Shown here piece by piece: positions 47,576 through 59,100 of a DNA stretch of 64,000 bases (the stretch's first letter is position 1; each line of letters opens with the position of its first letter). The translations under genes were made by a program, and so were the position numbers. The stretch is from Buxus sempervirens (taxonomy: Eukaryota > Streptophyta > Magnoliopsida > Buxales > Buxaceae). The stretch lies in assembly GCA_947561395.2 (NCBI GenBank), contig OX387183.1, forward strand, positions 33,034,853-33,098,852, in the 5' to 3' direction. Under the pieces are notes generated by a model. The model did not search any database. It saw only the letters and a list, made by a program, of their open reading frames with translations, and was not told where the DNA came from.

Positions 47576-48628
47576 GATTGTTATTTTTGTTGTTTTGTGA
47601 TCTTGTGCTGTTTTTTTTGGTTCATTTGATCAAACCAGTCGAACCAGAAGGGTTTCTGGGTCATCCGGAAACCCAAGATGGGCCTTGGACACCCGGTCCA
47701 AATTGATTCCCGGTGGGCCTTCCAACGGGGCCCACCAAGCCCGACAAACCCTTTTGTTAAATAAAGATAAAATCAACCTAATGAGTGGGCCACACTATTG
47801 GAGGCCCACCAAAGCCCAACTGGGGCAGCATGTATGTTTAGATCTAGGCTTGGTTTGGCCGAGACCATGGGCAGGGCCTGTCGGGCCCATTGAGCCCATT
47901 GAACCCAACCAAGGTTAGGGTTTCCAAACCCTAACTCAAGCAGTCTTGGGCTTTCAAGCCCAAGCCCAGGTAAAGGGCCCCAAGCCCAATGCTTGGCCCA
48001 TTTTGGCACAGTTAACCAAGATAATCTGAAATCACTTGGCAACCCACTGTGTGGCCCACTCACGGGCCCACAAAGCAATCCCGGCCCACTTTTGCATGAA
48101 AATCCACTTAAATAATCAAACTTGAATTTCAAATAAAATCAAATTCACTTGAACCAAAACCCAAAGGGCCTCTCAGGCTAGACTGAGGCCCACCAGGGGA
48201 CACGTGGGCTTAACCAAACCCACCAAGGGATCCGCAGGCCTTCCAATGGGGCCTGCCTGATCAGACTCAGATCACTCTAAGCTAAGAAGATAAAATCAAG
48301 TAAAGGGACCCACACCACTTTGGCGGTCCCGCCAGACTTAACCAAAACTGTGCATGCTGGAATAGGAATTGGGTGAGTGAGAGACCAAAGTTGACTCAAA
48401 CTAGGGAAACCTATGGGACCCGTCACTTGACGGGGTGGACTAGGGTGTCTACGGACTTCCCCAGACTGCAACCGAGAACCTACTTAGAATCTCAAGCCGC
48501 AGACCGCCTAATAGAAAAACCTAGGCACCCAGGTGTCTGCCTGCACCCCATCAGGCAGTGGCGACTCCAACATTCCCGAATTACCCTTTAAGAGGCGTGC
48601 CTACCCGTGCGACCATGCGCACACATAT

Positions 48629-49363
48629 TACTTCATTTGGTTGCTGTTTTGTCTACAGGAAATCAGTCTCATCTTTCTTTATGCATTTCATGCATGCGCT
48701 TACATATCTGTTGCACTAGGAACATGATTAGGTTGTTCTCGTTTCATTATTTTATTTAATTTTCTTTTTTATTTGTATAGAAATATATTTTTCAGCACTT
48801 AAGCACAAAGAACACACACACACACTTTGAGGTGAAACTTGTTCATTGATCTCTTTTGATTAATCCTTATTTGTGTGTGTGCTAGTTGATGGATTTTGTA
48901 GCGAAGGAGACCCAAAACAGGGACACTTAGTCCCTATTTCTTTGCTAAGCATTAGTTCAAAAGAAGGAGAAGGCAAGTCTCAGCCTTCTCCTATTCTTGT
49001 TGGTTTTAAGCACCCTCAAAAGAAGCCCATATGCTCCCATTTGAACCATTGTGGGCCCACATAGGCCTTAGACAACCCCAAGAACCTTGAGAATCAATTT
49101 TCTGTAAAAAATTTTGGAAATAAGTTTTTTTGCTTTTTACCGGAAACTTTGGTCGGCAAATAGCATTTTAATTAATAACCGAAAGTTTATTTCAGCTAAA
49201 CCAGAAATATAATGTGACCGAAATTAATTTTTGGTCACACTATATTTTAGTTTAGCCGAAATACATTTTCGGCCACATTTAAAAAATGTCAAAAATTGGA
49301 TTTTTCCACCCTTTGTGGTTTACTGATCTGTTTTAATTAAATCGGGTCAACCAGTAGGGTTTC
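48629..49363. other. Body of Tat-like LTR 43894-53982
   Basis: Continues that LTR between its two nested insertions. It holds an (AC)n stretch near 48812, GGGACACTTAGTCCCT (about 48918) and the GACCGAAA inverted cluster at 49135-49290. Confidence 0.75.
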
Positions 49364-49599
49364 TGTAAAACCCCGACCCGGATTATATCTTAATTATTAA
49401 GATTAATTATCTAAAGTGTGATTATTAGATTAATTAAGTAATTGTGTTATGAAGATGAGGTAAATGAGGATTATTCTTGAGGATTTAGAGAAATCAATTG
49501 AACTGTATGAAGGTTATTAAGGAAAAATTTAATCAATGTTATTTCTCAATTCCAATTGTCTAAGATACTCTCCAATTAGCTTAAATGAATTGGAAATCA

Positions 49600-50665
49600 A
49601 ATTCTGAAAAGTTAGACTTATTTGTACCTAGAGTAATTCCCAAGTATACCCATGGTACCCTAAAGTTTACCCCAGGTACCCTCCCGGATAACACTAGTGT
49701 ATACCCATGTATACCCCAAAAATACTCCCAAGAATACTTAAAGTAACTCCTAAGAGTACCCAAGGTACCTCCCAAGTGTACCCACATTATCCCCTAAGAA
49801 TACTCAAAGTAACTCTTAAGAATGCCCAAGGTACCTCTCAAGTGTACCTTAAGTATCTCCCAAGAATACCCAAATAACCTCTCAAGTATACCCTGGGTAC
49901 CCTAATTCTATACCCAAGGTACACCCAAGTATTTCCTAAGGTATCCTCTTGTGTTTGCCTAAGGTACCCCACATGTATAGCTAAAGTACCCCCTTATATT
50001 ACCTAAGGCACCTCATTCATATTTGCTAAGGTACCCCACTGTTTTGCCTAAGGTACCCCATTCAAATGCCTAAAGTATCCCTTAATTATACCTAAGGTAC
50101 CTCACTTGTATTGCCTAAGGTATCCCTTCATTTTAATTAAGGTACCTTACTGTCTTATTTGAAATACCCCCTTGTTTAGCTAAGGTACATTCCCTTATAC
50201 AGCAAAGGTACCCCCTTTATATAACTAAAGTACCTCCAGCATACCTAAGGTACATCCCCTATATTAACTAGGGTACACCCCTTGTATTTCCTAGAGGTAC
50301 TCCTCTCATATAAGTAAGGTACCCCCCACTGTTTTACTTAGGGTACACCCCCTATATAGCCAAAGTACCCCCTTTGTATAACTAAAGTAACCCCTATATA
50401 AGTAAGGTAACCCCCCCTTAGAATGACTACGGTAAATCCCTTGAAATATCAAGGTACCTCCTCAAATAACCAAAGTACCCTCATATAACTAAAGTACCCC
50501 TTGTGTTAACTGAGGTACACCTCCCAAGAATTCCTAAAGCATGCCTTTTGAAGTGGCTAAGGCAAACACCATACTTAACACTAAAGTACCCCACTTAATA
50601 CTAAGGTACCCCACTCGAATAACACTAAGGTACCCCTGGTATGCCTTAGGTACACCCTAGGGTTT
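49600..50665. repeat. GGTACC-type minisatellite, about 1.05 kb
   Basis: About forty degenerate units of 20-30 bp, each with AAGGTACCCC, AAAGTACCC or AAGGTACAC, mostly preceded by CTAAGG and followed by a short AT-rich spacer such as CTTATATA. GGTACC is self-complementary. It lies upstream of the putative TATA box. Confidence 0.92.
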
Positions 50666-51239
50666 AGTTGAATAAAAGCCTTGTTTAGGGGCAGAATTGA
50701 AAGACCCAAAACTTGGGCATATAAAAGGATGCCCTAATTTCTAATTAAGTGTTTTGCAAACCCATTTCTCTTGTCTTGGTAGTATGAAACAAGAGGGAAA
50801 GTGTGGGAGTTTGCTTGAAGCTTCAAGAGGAAGAAGAAGGAGAGAAGAGCTTGAAGAGAAGTTGAGCTTCTCCATTAGCATGTAAGTAGCAAACCCTTCA
50901 AACAAAATGAATTACTAAAATTCATATTCTCTCTCTAGGGTTTGGTTTATTTGATGAAATGATCTTGCATGATGGTTTTGATTTCTAAAATTCGTAGGGT
51001 TTTGGTTGTATGATAATCTTGTTGAGTTTTCTATTGATTTGCCATGGATCTCCAACTGTATTGATTATATTTCAGATTAGGGTTTGAGATTTGTGTTCAT
51101 ATGGATTTGGGATGAATCTTTGGTTTGGAAAGTGTTTTAAAGCATGTTGGGATGTTTTATGATAATCCTATTTGATGTTGGAAGTGTTGGAAATGATTCC
51201 CATGAGTTTGGTGTTGAAAATACTCAAAATATTTCAAAA

Positions 51240-51550
51240 TCCCGACCTGGCGATTAATCCTGAGATTTGGCGATTAATCCTGAGCCAAAACCCTAAAAAA
51301 ACTAGTCTCTGTTATTTTAAATCGCGGCTCAGGATTAACTTGGGCGATTAATCAAGAGCCTTGGCGTGCGCACTCTAAACCTCAGCGCGAGCACGTCCAT
51401 TTCCTTAGCGCGCGAACGTGCGAACGTCAACCCTCAGCGCGCGCGCGCTGCTTTGTTCATTTCCTCAACGCGCTGCCTTTGTTTTAAGCTCAATGCCCGA
51501 ATCTTAAGCCTCAACGCGCGCACGTCCAAACCTCAACGTCCGCGCGTTGA
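51240..51550. repeat. CGATTAATC and GCGCGC inverted-word cluster
   Basis: GGCGATTAATCCTGAG recurs, followed by a CpG-dense part with AGCGCGCGAACGTGCGAACG, AGCGCGCGCGCGC and CAACGCGCGCACGTCC. It sits about 360 bp inside the donor-like site. Confidence 0.8.
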
Positions 51551-52195
51551 ACCTTGTTTTTGAGAACTCTTCACCTTGTTTTCTCTCCAACCCTTTCCCA
51601 AACAACTCAAGCCTCTTGTACAGCACCCTTATTCCCATGAAAGACATTTAAGTAAATGTCCTGTGTATTTATTGCTCCATTTACTTAAGTCTTTAAATGT
51701 AAATAAGGTTTTACCCCCCATTTGGAATCAATAAAAATACTCCCAGGGCCCAATTCCCAACCAATAAAAAGTCAACTTTCCAGTTTGTGCCTAAATTTCC
51801 AGTTTTCCCGATTTTCAAATAAGACCACCTTTTGAGTTTGATACCCAAACGAGCGATTCAGAATCCCATAAAATTCTAGAAGATTTGTATACCCTCCAAT
51901 AGACTACAACCAGAATTTGAGCCCCAAACTCCTTGTAGATTTGTCTAGAAAAATTCTACACCAAAAAGTCAACGTTTTTATCCAGACTTAGAATATTTTT
52001 GAGGTGCAAAACTTTTCGTCTCGGAATCCATTGAATTTTGGTATGGTGACTTATTTGGGATTCCTAAGATCATCCCACTCACTGAAAATGTGTTTTGAGG
52101 ATTTTATGACCTTCATTTTGATTTGGCTTGGATTTATGAAAGCGATGTTGAAAAACTCTTATATGATTTGACAAGGCTTTGGCCCATGGTTTTAT

Positions 52196-52600
52196 TGGCA
52201 GTGGATGAGGAATTCCACTTGCCCTTGGTATGGACTGGTAGTGGATGGGGAATTCCACTTGGTCTCGGTTGATTTAATAGTGGATGGGGAATTCCACTTG
52301 GCCTCGGTTGATATAATGTATTTTGAGGATTTCATGGTACTCGTTTTGATTGATTTTGGATTTCATGAACCGGGGCAGTGTAGAAGTACTCCACTTGGCC
52401 TTGATTTCGTCGGTGGTGTAGAAGTACTCCACTTGGCCTTGAGTCATCGGGCAGCGTAGAGGTATTCCAATTGGCTTTGATGCATCGGCGGTGTAGAAGT
52501 ACTCCACTTGGCCTTGATTCCGTCGGCAGTGTAGAAGTACTCCACTGGGCCTTGATTCGTCGGCAGTGTTGAAAATACTCTGCTTGGCCTTAATCTGGGA
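52196..52600. repeat. Two adjoining minisatellites
   Basis: Three units of AGTGGATGGGGAATTCCACT then TGG (52200-52315) are followed by about five units of 40 bp, GTGTAGAAGTACTCCACTTG then GCCTTGATTCGTCGGC (52374-52590). GGAATTCC and AGTACT are palindromic. Confidence 0.9.
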
Positions 52601-53297
52601 CAACGATTAAGATATTTGACTTGGAATGGTTGATTTGATTTCATGAATTACCCGATTGAGATATTTGACTTGGAATTACACTTTATATCATGTTTGAGAT
52701 GTTTTGGTTTACATTTGGTATCTTATATTTGTGAATATTATCATGATGTTACAAAATTGCATAAACTATTTCTCTGCATGCATGTTTGCTGCTTACTGGG
52801 ACTTTATGTCTCACGCGTGTTTTGTTTTACCGGATTTGTTTTCAGATCCGCTTGGTGAGCCGCGTATTGGGGCAGGCATTGAGGGTGAGCTTTAGTTCAG
52901 GCCAGAGGATTCTACCAACTATAGTAGGGTTCTTATTATGATGATGTATTTTGTCTTGGGGATTGTATATGGGATGTAAATATTATTTTTGGACTTATAC
53001 TCTTGGAAGAATCTTTTGTACTTATCTGTATATTTTGGGGAGATCAATGTAAATGGTTAGTTGCCTTAGTTGTATTTTATTCACATATATATCATGTTTT
53101 GGAGATTATAGTACAGATGACATTTTGATTAGATGAAAATTTTTATTCCATGCTTCTTTAGTCATGCACTCTGATGATTACTTTGTAATTTCCCAGGATT
53201 AATTGTGTTAATCCGGTTCTATTGGGCCCATAAGTAGGTCTCGGGTACGGGTTGGTGCTGTGATAGGGCAGACCCGGATCTGGGGTGCTACAGTTTC

Positions 53298-53982
53298 CGG
53301 GTCAACCAGAAACCCAATATGGGCCCTGGGCCTTCTAAGCCCAACTTGATGCACCGTGGGCCCTCCAACAAGGCCCACATCCAGTCCGGCCCAAACCAAG
53401 CCCGTTTCGATAATGGGTCTAAGGCCATTTGGTTAATCACCCGTGGGCCACCCCCAAGCCCATTGGGCCTCAAAAGACCTTAACCCACTAAATTTTTGTA
53501 AATATAATTAAATCTCAAAAATAAATAACCAAATCCAATAAGGGTTACCCAATAACCTTAGTTGGGCCCTAGGCTTAACTAAAAGTCCAACATGGAATCC
53601 AATGGGCCTTCCAACAAGGCCTATGTTCGACCCACTTCACTAAAAGGCTAAAAAGATAAAATCGATTAAAATAAAAGGGACCTACACCTTCGGTGGTCCC
53701 TACCCAAACCAAATAAAGTGCATTCTGACTTAGGAACAGGGTGAGTAGACTAAGTTGATTCAAACCAAGGAGACCCGAGGGACCCGTCAGACCGATGGGG
53801 CGGGTCGGGGTGTCTTTGGACTTCCCCGGACATAATCGAGACCTTTCCTTGAATCTCTAAAAAGCCGTAGACCATCCCAGTAAGACCTGTATAGGCACCC
53901 AGGTGTCTGCCTGTACCCCATCAGGCAGTGGCGACTTCGATTCCCCCACATTTAGTGCGGCACCTCGCAGGACGTGCGCACA
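53298..53982. other. 3' end of Tat-like LTR 43894-53982
   Basis: Holds GGGCCC/GGCCCA-rich words, GGTGTCTTTGGACTTCCCCG (about 53808) and the terminal CCCCATCAGGCAGTGGCGAC block. Confidence 0.8.
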
Positions 53983-54754
53983 AAGCCCAAACTTGAACCA
54001 TGAAAGCCAATCAAGTGGCTAAGTCAAGGGCTTGCCAAAATGTGTAAAGGTAAGGCATCTCTTTTATTAGAGAAATTTCCTAAGTTATTAGGTAAACTCC
54101 ATTTATATGAGAAAATGGCATAGTGGTAATTTGTGTGTGCAGTAGAGGGAGAATGGCAAAGAGGTAAAATGCATGGTGTTTGAGAAAGAGGGGAAAACTT
54201 GGAAGATGACTAGAGGGATTTTAGGGAAATAAGTGAAGCATGAAATAGGGGTTTTGCCCCATACGTATGAACCAAAAGAGAACTCTCTTCTCCTCTCATT
54301 CTCTACACTCTCTTGTCCCTACCCTCTCTTCTCTGCCATCTTTTTTCTCTTGGAGTTGTTGCCATTGTGAAGGAGTAGAGACTTGGGAGTTTTGCTGAGT
54401 GTGGTTTGCTCATTGGTGAAAGTTTGGTGGGATTGTGAAGGAACCACCAAGGAAGCTCAAGAGGAGCTGTTCGTGGGTTACATTAGGAGCAAAGGAGGTC
54501 ATGCTTGCTTGTATCAAGTAAGCAACACCCTTCCAACCAATAACTTTCTTCATTTCTTGATTTGAAAATGGATTTGAGATTTAGGGTATTTGTGTTTTCA
54601 TGATTTCTTTAGGAATAAGTTGCACATGTGGTAATGGTTAGATGGAGGCTAAGTAATAGTTCATTCTAGATGGATTTAATATACAAAAACCGTAGCAAAT
54701 GGGTTAGATTTGAGAAAACCCCTAAAAATTTCGTGTAAGGATTTCGCGACCTAG

Positions 54755-54950
54755 AAGATCGCCGGGGCACTCGGCATAGCGCTCGAGGTGCCCATTATAT
54801 CTTTTGTCAGTAAGCGTGGCCACTCGAGCGCAATCGCGAGCGCTCCGCATGTGTTTTTTTTTTTTAACTTAGAAACCCAAGAGTTGGATTTTTGGTTAAG
54901 CCAAGCGCCCAACCCTGCGCTCAAGCACAATGGTAGGCACCAAGTCTAGT
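54755..54950. repeat. GCGCTCGAG inverted-word cluster
   Basis: GGGGCACTCGGCATAGCGCT then CGAGGTGCCC, GTGGCCACTCGAGCGCAATC then GCGAGCGC, and AAGCGCCCAACCCTGCGCTC, with AAACCCAAGAGTTGG between as in the cluster at 8676. Confidence 0.75.
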
Positions 54951-55309
54951 TTTGTGTATTTTGGGGATTTTGGGGTGATTCCAACTAACGATTGTTTTTA
55001 TTTAAATCCAACCTATGTACAAATAGGATTTAGGTGTCTAGGAAGTGTTTCCACTGGAATTATCTCAAAATTCAAATTATTATAGGAGTAATATATTTTA
55101 ATTCCACCACTAAGAACACCTTCCAAATGATCCTTGGAAGTAGAGAATCAAAGCTAAAACAATGTTGTGAATATTCTTAATGAATTGGGGTCTAGGTTAC
55201 TCAAAATTAGTGTATGTGGATAATTTATCACCAGCAAGTGATACTTGCATATGGAATGAACTCATGAGAATGAATTATTGTTATTAATTGCTTATATAGC
55301 ATGTGGTAT

Positions 55310-55395
55310 ATTATGAAGGGCATTGGCCCAGTTAATTAATATGACATGAAGGGCAGTGGCCCAATTAATTGATGTATTGTGGAGGGCAGTGGCTC
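55310..55395. repeat. GAAGGGCAGTGGCCCA minisatellite
   Basis: Three units of about 36 bp with GAAGGGCATTGGCCCAGTTA, GAAGGGCAGTGGCCCAATTA and GGAGGGCAGTGGCTCGAG. Confidence 0.85.
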
Positions 55396-55614
55396 GAGTT
55401 TATGAGATGATGAAAAATGACATTGGCAAAAGTATATTGGGGTAAGGCTTTGAGGCTACTCCTTTTATATTGTACATGCGTGAATGGCATGAGACATTAT
55501 ACGTAATGAACAAGGATTTCAGTTTCGGTTTCAAAAAGCGTTTTGCCATTTCTAAAAAATGGTACGCCGGAGAAAAATCGACGAAACGCAAGAAAAACGA
55601 TTTTTTTTTGAAAA

Positions 55615-55830
55615 TTTGTCGAAATTTCGCCGGCGTGCCGAAAATTTCGACAAAACTTACTTTTTGAATGTTGTTTGGCTAAAAAATTGGATTTTTTTGA
55701 ATGTCATTGAAATTTCGCCGGCGTGCCGCTAGAGTGTCGAAAATTTCGATAAAACGTAGTTTTTGAATGCTGTTTAGATAAAAATGGATTTTTTTTAGGT
55801 TTCGACGAAATTTCGCCGGCTTGTCGAAAA
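55615..55830. repeat. hAT subterminal repeats
   Basis: AAATTTCGCCGGCGTGCCG occurs near 55621 and 55710, and AAATTTCGCCGGCTTGTCG near 55808, each followed by AAAATTTCG. hAT transposases bind such arrays. The same word is in the 199-bp element at about 2966. Confidence 0.85.
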
Positions 55831-56105
55831 TTTCGCCAGAAATCAATTTTTTTGTCTTTTTTTGGCTCAAAATCAAACAATATTCATAAATAAGATGATT
55901 AGAAGTTTATCATACATGAAAAACATTAGCATATGTGCAAAAAATCACTAAATTAATAATAATAGTAATACTTAAGCACAGTAATATCATGCAAACAACC
56001 AAATCGACAAATTGACTAGTAATAAATAATAATGAATCATGCAAAGTGCAAACTATAATAAACAATTAACATAGCATTCAAGTCATATAATAATCATACC
56101 AGGCA

Positions 56106-59100
56106 TCAATAATGGAACGAGTGACGTCTCGGCTGGAACATGGGAGGCTCAAACCCTGCCTGCTCCCTGATGTAGTGGCAAAAGCGCTTCCACGACATCC
56201 GATACTTGTACTTTTTGTTGAACAACCTTACATGGTATTCGTACTGCTCCTGAGACATGTGTCCAATAATACCAATAGGAGGGAAGTCGGGATAATAACT
56301 GCACAAGCTATCTGCCTCTGTATCTGACTCTGGCTCGGGCTGAGGCGGTGCCGGTGGTGGAGGATAAGCAACAGCACCGTATCCAATGGGCATCACTCCA
56401 CCCGGTGCAGCATAGTATCCATATGGATATGGGTTCACTGGAAATATCCCAAAAGGATCAACGACTTGCATATGCTGTAAGTCAGGATACCCATAGCTAC
56501 TAGTGTCTGATGACTTTGCTGGACCAGGCTGCTGGGGATAATGATACGAGCCATATTGTCCATGGCCCTGATGTGGATAGTGGTCCCCATAAGATGAACT
56601 GGATCCAACATCCAGCGATCCAAAACTCTGAGCTATAGAGGAGTCGTCCTCGTGCACACTAGTATGATGCTTTCCTTTGCTCCTTGCCCTAAGTGTCGCA
56701 CTCGTACTAGTGCCCCTCCTACTGCACCCATGGTCTCTGTCCTGCGTGGCATGACTGTATCCCGCCTCTCCAGTAAACACACTCAAACCTGGGGCACTAG
56801 TGGGAGGCTGCGTGGAATCATCGTCGTCGTCGTTTGACCCGTCACTATCATCATCATCAGATGCCTCATCATCATCAGATGACTCATCATCATGTGCTCG
56901 TGAGGATGAGGCAGGAGCAGGGCCAGGGGGGGCTGGGGCTGCCTGTGATGGTGCAGCTGAAACTGATGGAGGAACAACCCTAAACAATCGATTGAATGAG
57001 TCTCCACTATGCTCTCCCCTCTCCTCCTCCATGACGGCATCAACATCTATGCCCATATCTTCAGCTGCATGTCGGATGACTGGGCTAGGGCTACCATCTG
57101 GCCCGTCCATCTCAGAAGTATATCTAACCCAGTCTGAAAACGGATCCTCCTCGTCAATCTCATTGCTGAATAATACCTCCAGAGGATCTCTGATGGGCAT
57201 AGTATGCAGCTCAATCTCTAGCTGCTTCGTCCGTAGCTTCATATTGTAGTGACAAAATACAAGCTTCTGCAATTTGGCATACGCCAATCTGTTCCTCTGC
57301 TTCATATGAATAAGAGCAAATGTGCTCCAATTCCGTTCACATGCAGAAGAAGACGCCGTCTGAGCTAGGATCCTAGCTGCCAACTTGCGCAAAGTTGGCG
57401 CCTCGTACCCGTACATCGCCCACCACTCACCTGTGATCCGAAAAAACAATAATAGTTTATCAAAATTTGTTCATATAAAGGTTAATGACATCATTACTTA
57501 CCTGGCATCATCACCTCTCTTGATGCAATTGCCATGGTCGTTCAGAATGACCCCAATGCATCTCTAAACTTTATCAACTGGAAAACCAAACTTAAATGTT
57601 AGTATTTATTAAATAATAAATACTAATTACAATGAGAAAATATCCTATTCCTAATCCTACCTCATTTCCGAATTGGGCAGCAGCATTCGAATCAGGATCT
57701 AACTTCATAAATACTTCAAGAACTGTGCTACATAACTGTGGAATTTTGCCAAGGTCGTGCTTGTAGCGATACTTGGGGTTCAGATAGTATGCTGTATGGA
57801 AGGCAAATTTTAGTATAATGAGAATTAACAAACTATAACGTAAATGTAATAAAGCATAAAATTTATTCATACTTACCAGCCGTATGTAGCGGATGCAACA
57901 AAATATTGTACTATCTCGCATCAATAATCTTGTGCAACCATTGGTACGAGTCAGGCTGTGCAGCTTCAATCTGGTTCTTCATGACTTTCATGCACTCTTA
58001 TATGGACCTCATCGTGGGATAGGCATCCGTATTAACAATCCTCAATACACGGTATATAGGCTCTAAGTATCCAACAATGGCATGGACATCATCCCAAAAT
58101 CTAGCCCCCAATACAATGTCCTTGACTCTCTTGCTTACTGCCGTTCTGCTATGAGAGGAACTACACCATACCTCACTAGTAAAAAATGACCTCAGTCCAG
58201 TCCGATGCTTCAAAATACTCTCTAGGGCAATGAAGTTCGTCCCAAATCTGATAATACCAGGTCGAACTATGTCTCCACCACATATCTCTCTCATCTTTGC
58301 TAGTAAAAAGTTGTGGTTGTAGATAAATGTCGTCATTGCTTGGGCACATACTAGAACATTCGATACTCTACTCCTCTTTGCAATCACCTCCAACATCAAG
58401 TCGATGCAATGCGCCGCACACGGTGTCCAATATATATTATATTTCTGCTGTATGATCTCCCCAACCTTCTTATAATTTTTTCCATTATCTGTAATAATTT
58501 GAACCACATACTGGGGACTGATCTCAGCAATGACCTCCTCAAGTAGCTGTGCTATATACACTCCTTCCTTTATGTACTTTGATGCGTCCACTGATCTCAA
58601 GAAGACTGCCTTCCCTCTATAGTAGACCATGAAATTGATAATGAACAGTCTAGTAGGACCTGTCCAACCATCACACATAATGGTCACCCCGAACTGCTCC
58701 CAATGAGGTCGTAGCGATGCAATAAAATCTCTCATCTCCTTCTCCTCCTCGTCCAAATATTTACCCATAATGTCACGGGGTGTAGGTGGAAGCACTCCTG
58801 GACCTGCCTCCTGAATAGTGTCTACCATGTTCTTGAAATGAGGAGATGCCGTTGCATTTGCTGGGATATTATTAAAGATGAAAATTTTCGAGATGTATTT
58901 TCCCATTCTCTCTCTCAGTGATCCTTTGCTCCAAACATCTCTCAGTCTCTTCTGTCCTGATCCAGAAGAACGATATAACTGGGGCTTTGTAGGGTAGTCT
59001 GGCATCCTCGTATTCTGTGTCCGCCCTAAACCTCGATGATAACCTCCCGAGTAATCACCTCTCTCCAAACCCAATCTGTGACTCTCCTTCCTCTCGTACT

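Larger units (their letters stand above)
45382..48623 (+). mobile_element. Tat/Ogre-like solo LTR, TSD CATAT
   Basis: It starts TGTAAGCACCCAAATTTTG and ends GACCATGCGCACA, flanked by CATAT (45377-45381 and 48624-48628), 3242 bp. It is inserted in its own relative (43894-53982), with which it shares GGAGCATGTTCCCCTT, ACCCAAGACAGGGACACTTG then AGTCCCT (beginning near 47227), the CCGGATAC cluster (47465-47575) and CAGGCAGTGGCGACTCC (about 48553). ORFs inside are short and unlike element proteins. Confidence 0.9.
49364..53292 (+). mobile_element. Large solo LTR (gypsy type), TSD GTTTC
   Basis: It starts TGTAAAACCCCGACCCGG and ends GGATCTGGGGTGCTACA, flanked by GTTTC (49359-49363 and 53293-53297), 3929 bp. 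In order: a GGTACC minisatellite (49600-50665), a leader with TATAAAAGG near 50720, donor-like GCAT|GTAAGTAGCAAACC (50882), an inverted-word cluster (51240-51550), a second minisatellite (52196-52600), the block TGCTTACTGGGACTTTATGT, CTCACG, GGATTTGTTTTCAG ending at 52845 and then ATCCGCTTGGTGAGC. This is the clearest example of the shared LTR layout, and the TSD proves that all of it lies inside one LTR. Confidence 0.92.
43894..53982 (+). mobile_element. Tat/Ogre-like solo LTR carrying two further solo LTRs, TSD AAGCC
   Basis: AAGCC at 43889-43893 and 53983-53987 flank an element that starts TGTCAGCACCTCATTTTTGC and ends GGACGTGCGCACA. Removing 45382-48623 and 49364-53292 leaves about 2.9 kb. 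It carries about 145-bp tandem units (44010-44720), a GACCGAAA/TTTCGG inverted cluster (49135-49290) and the terminal block CCCCATCAGGCAGTGGCGAC (about 53917), as in its relative 45382-48623. Confidence 0.88.

Noticed and set aside
49600..50665. CRISPR-like or coding tandem array
   Set aside because: Units are degenerate, unevenly spaced, AT-rich between cores and lie inside a plant LTR; no coding frame persists.
56783..57249. ORFs in other frames across the acidic tail, Ser- or His-rich
   Set aside because: Shadow frames of the GAT/TCA repeats encoding the Asp/Ser-rich part of the hAT transposase.
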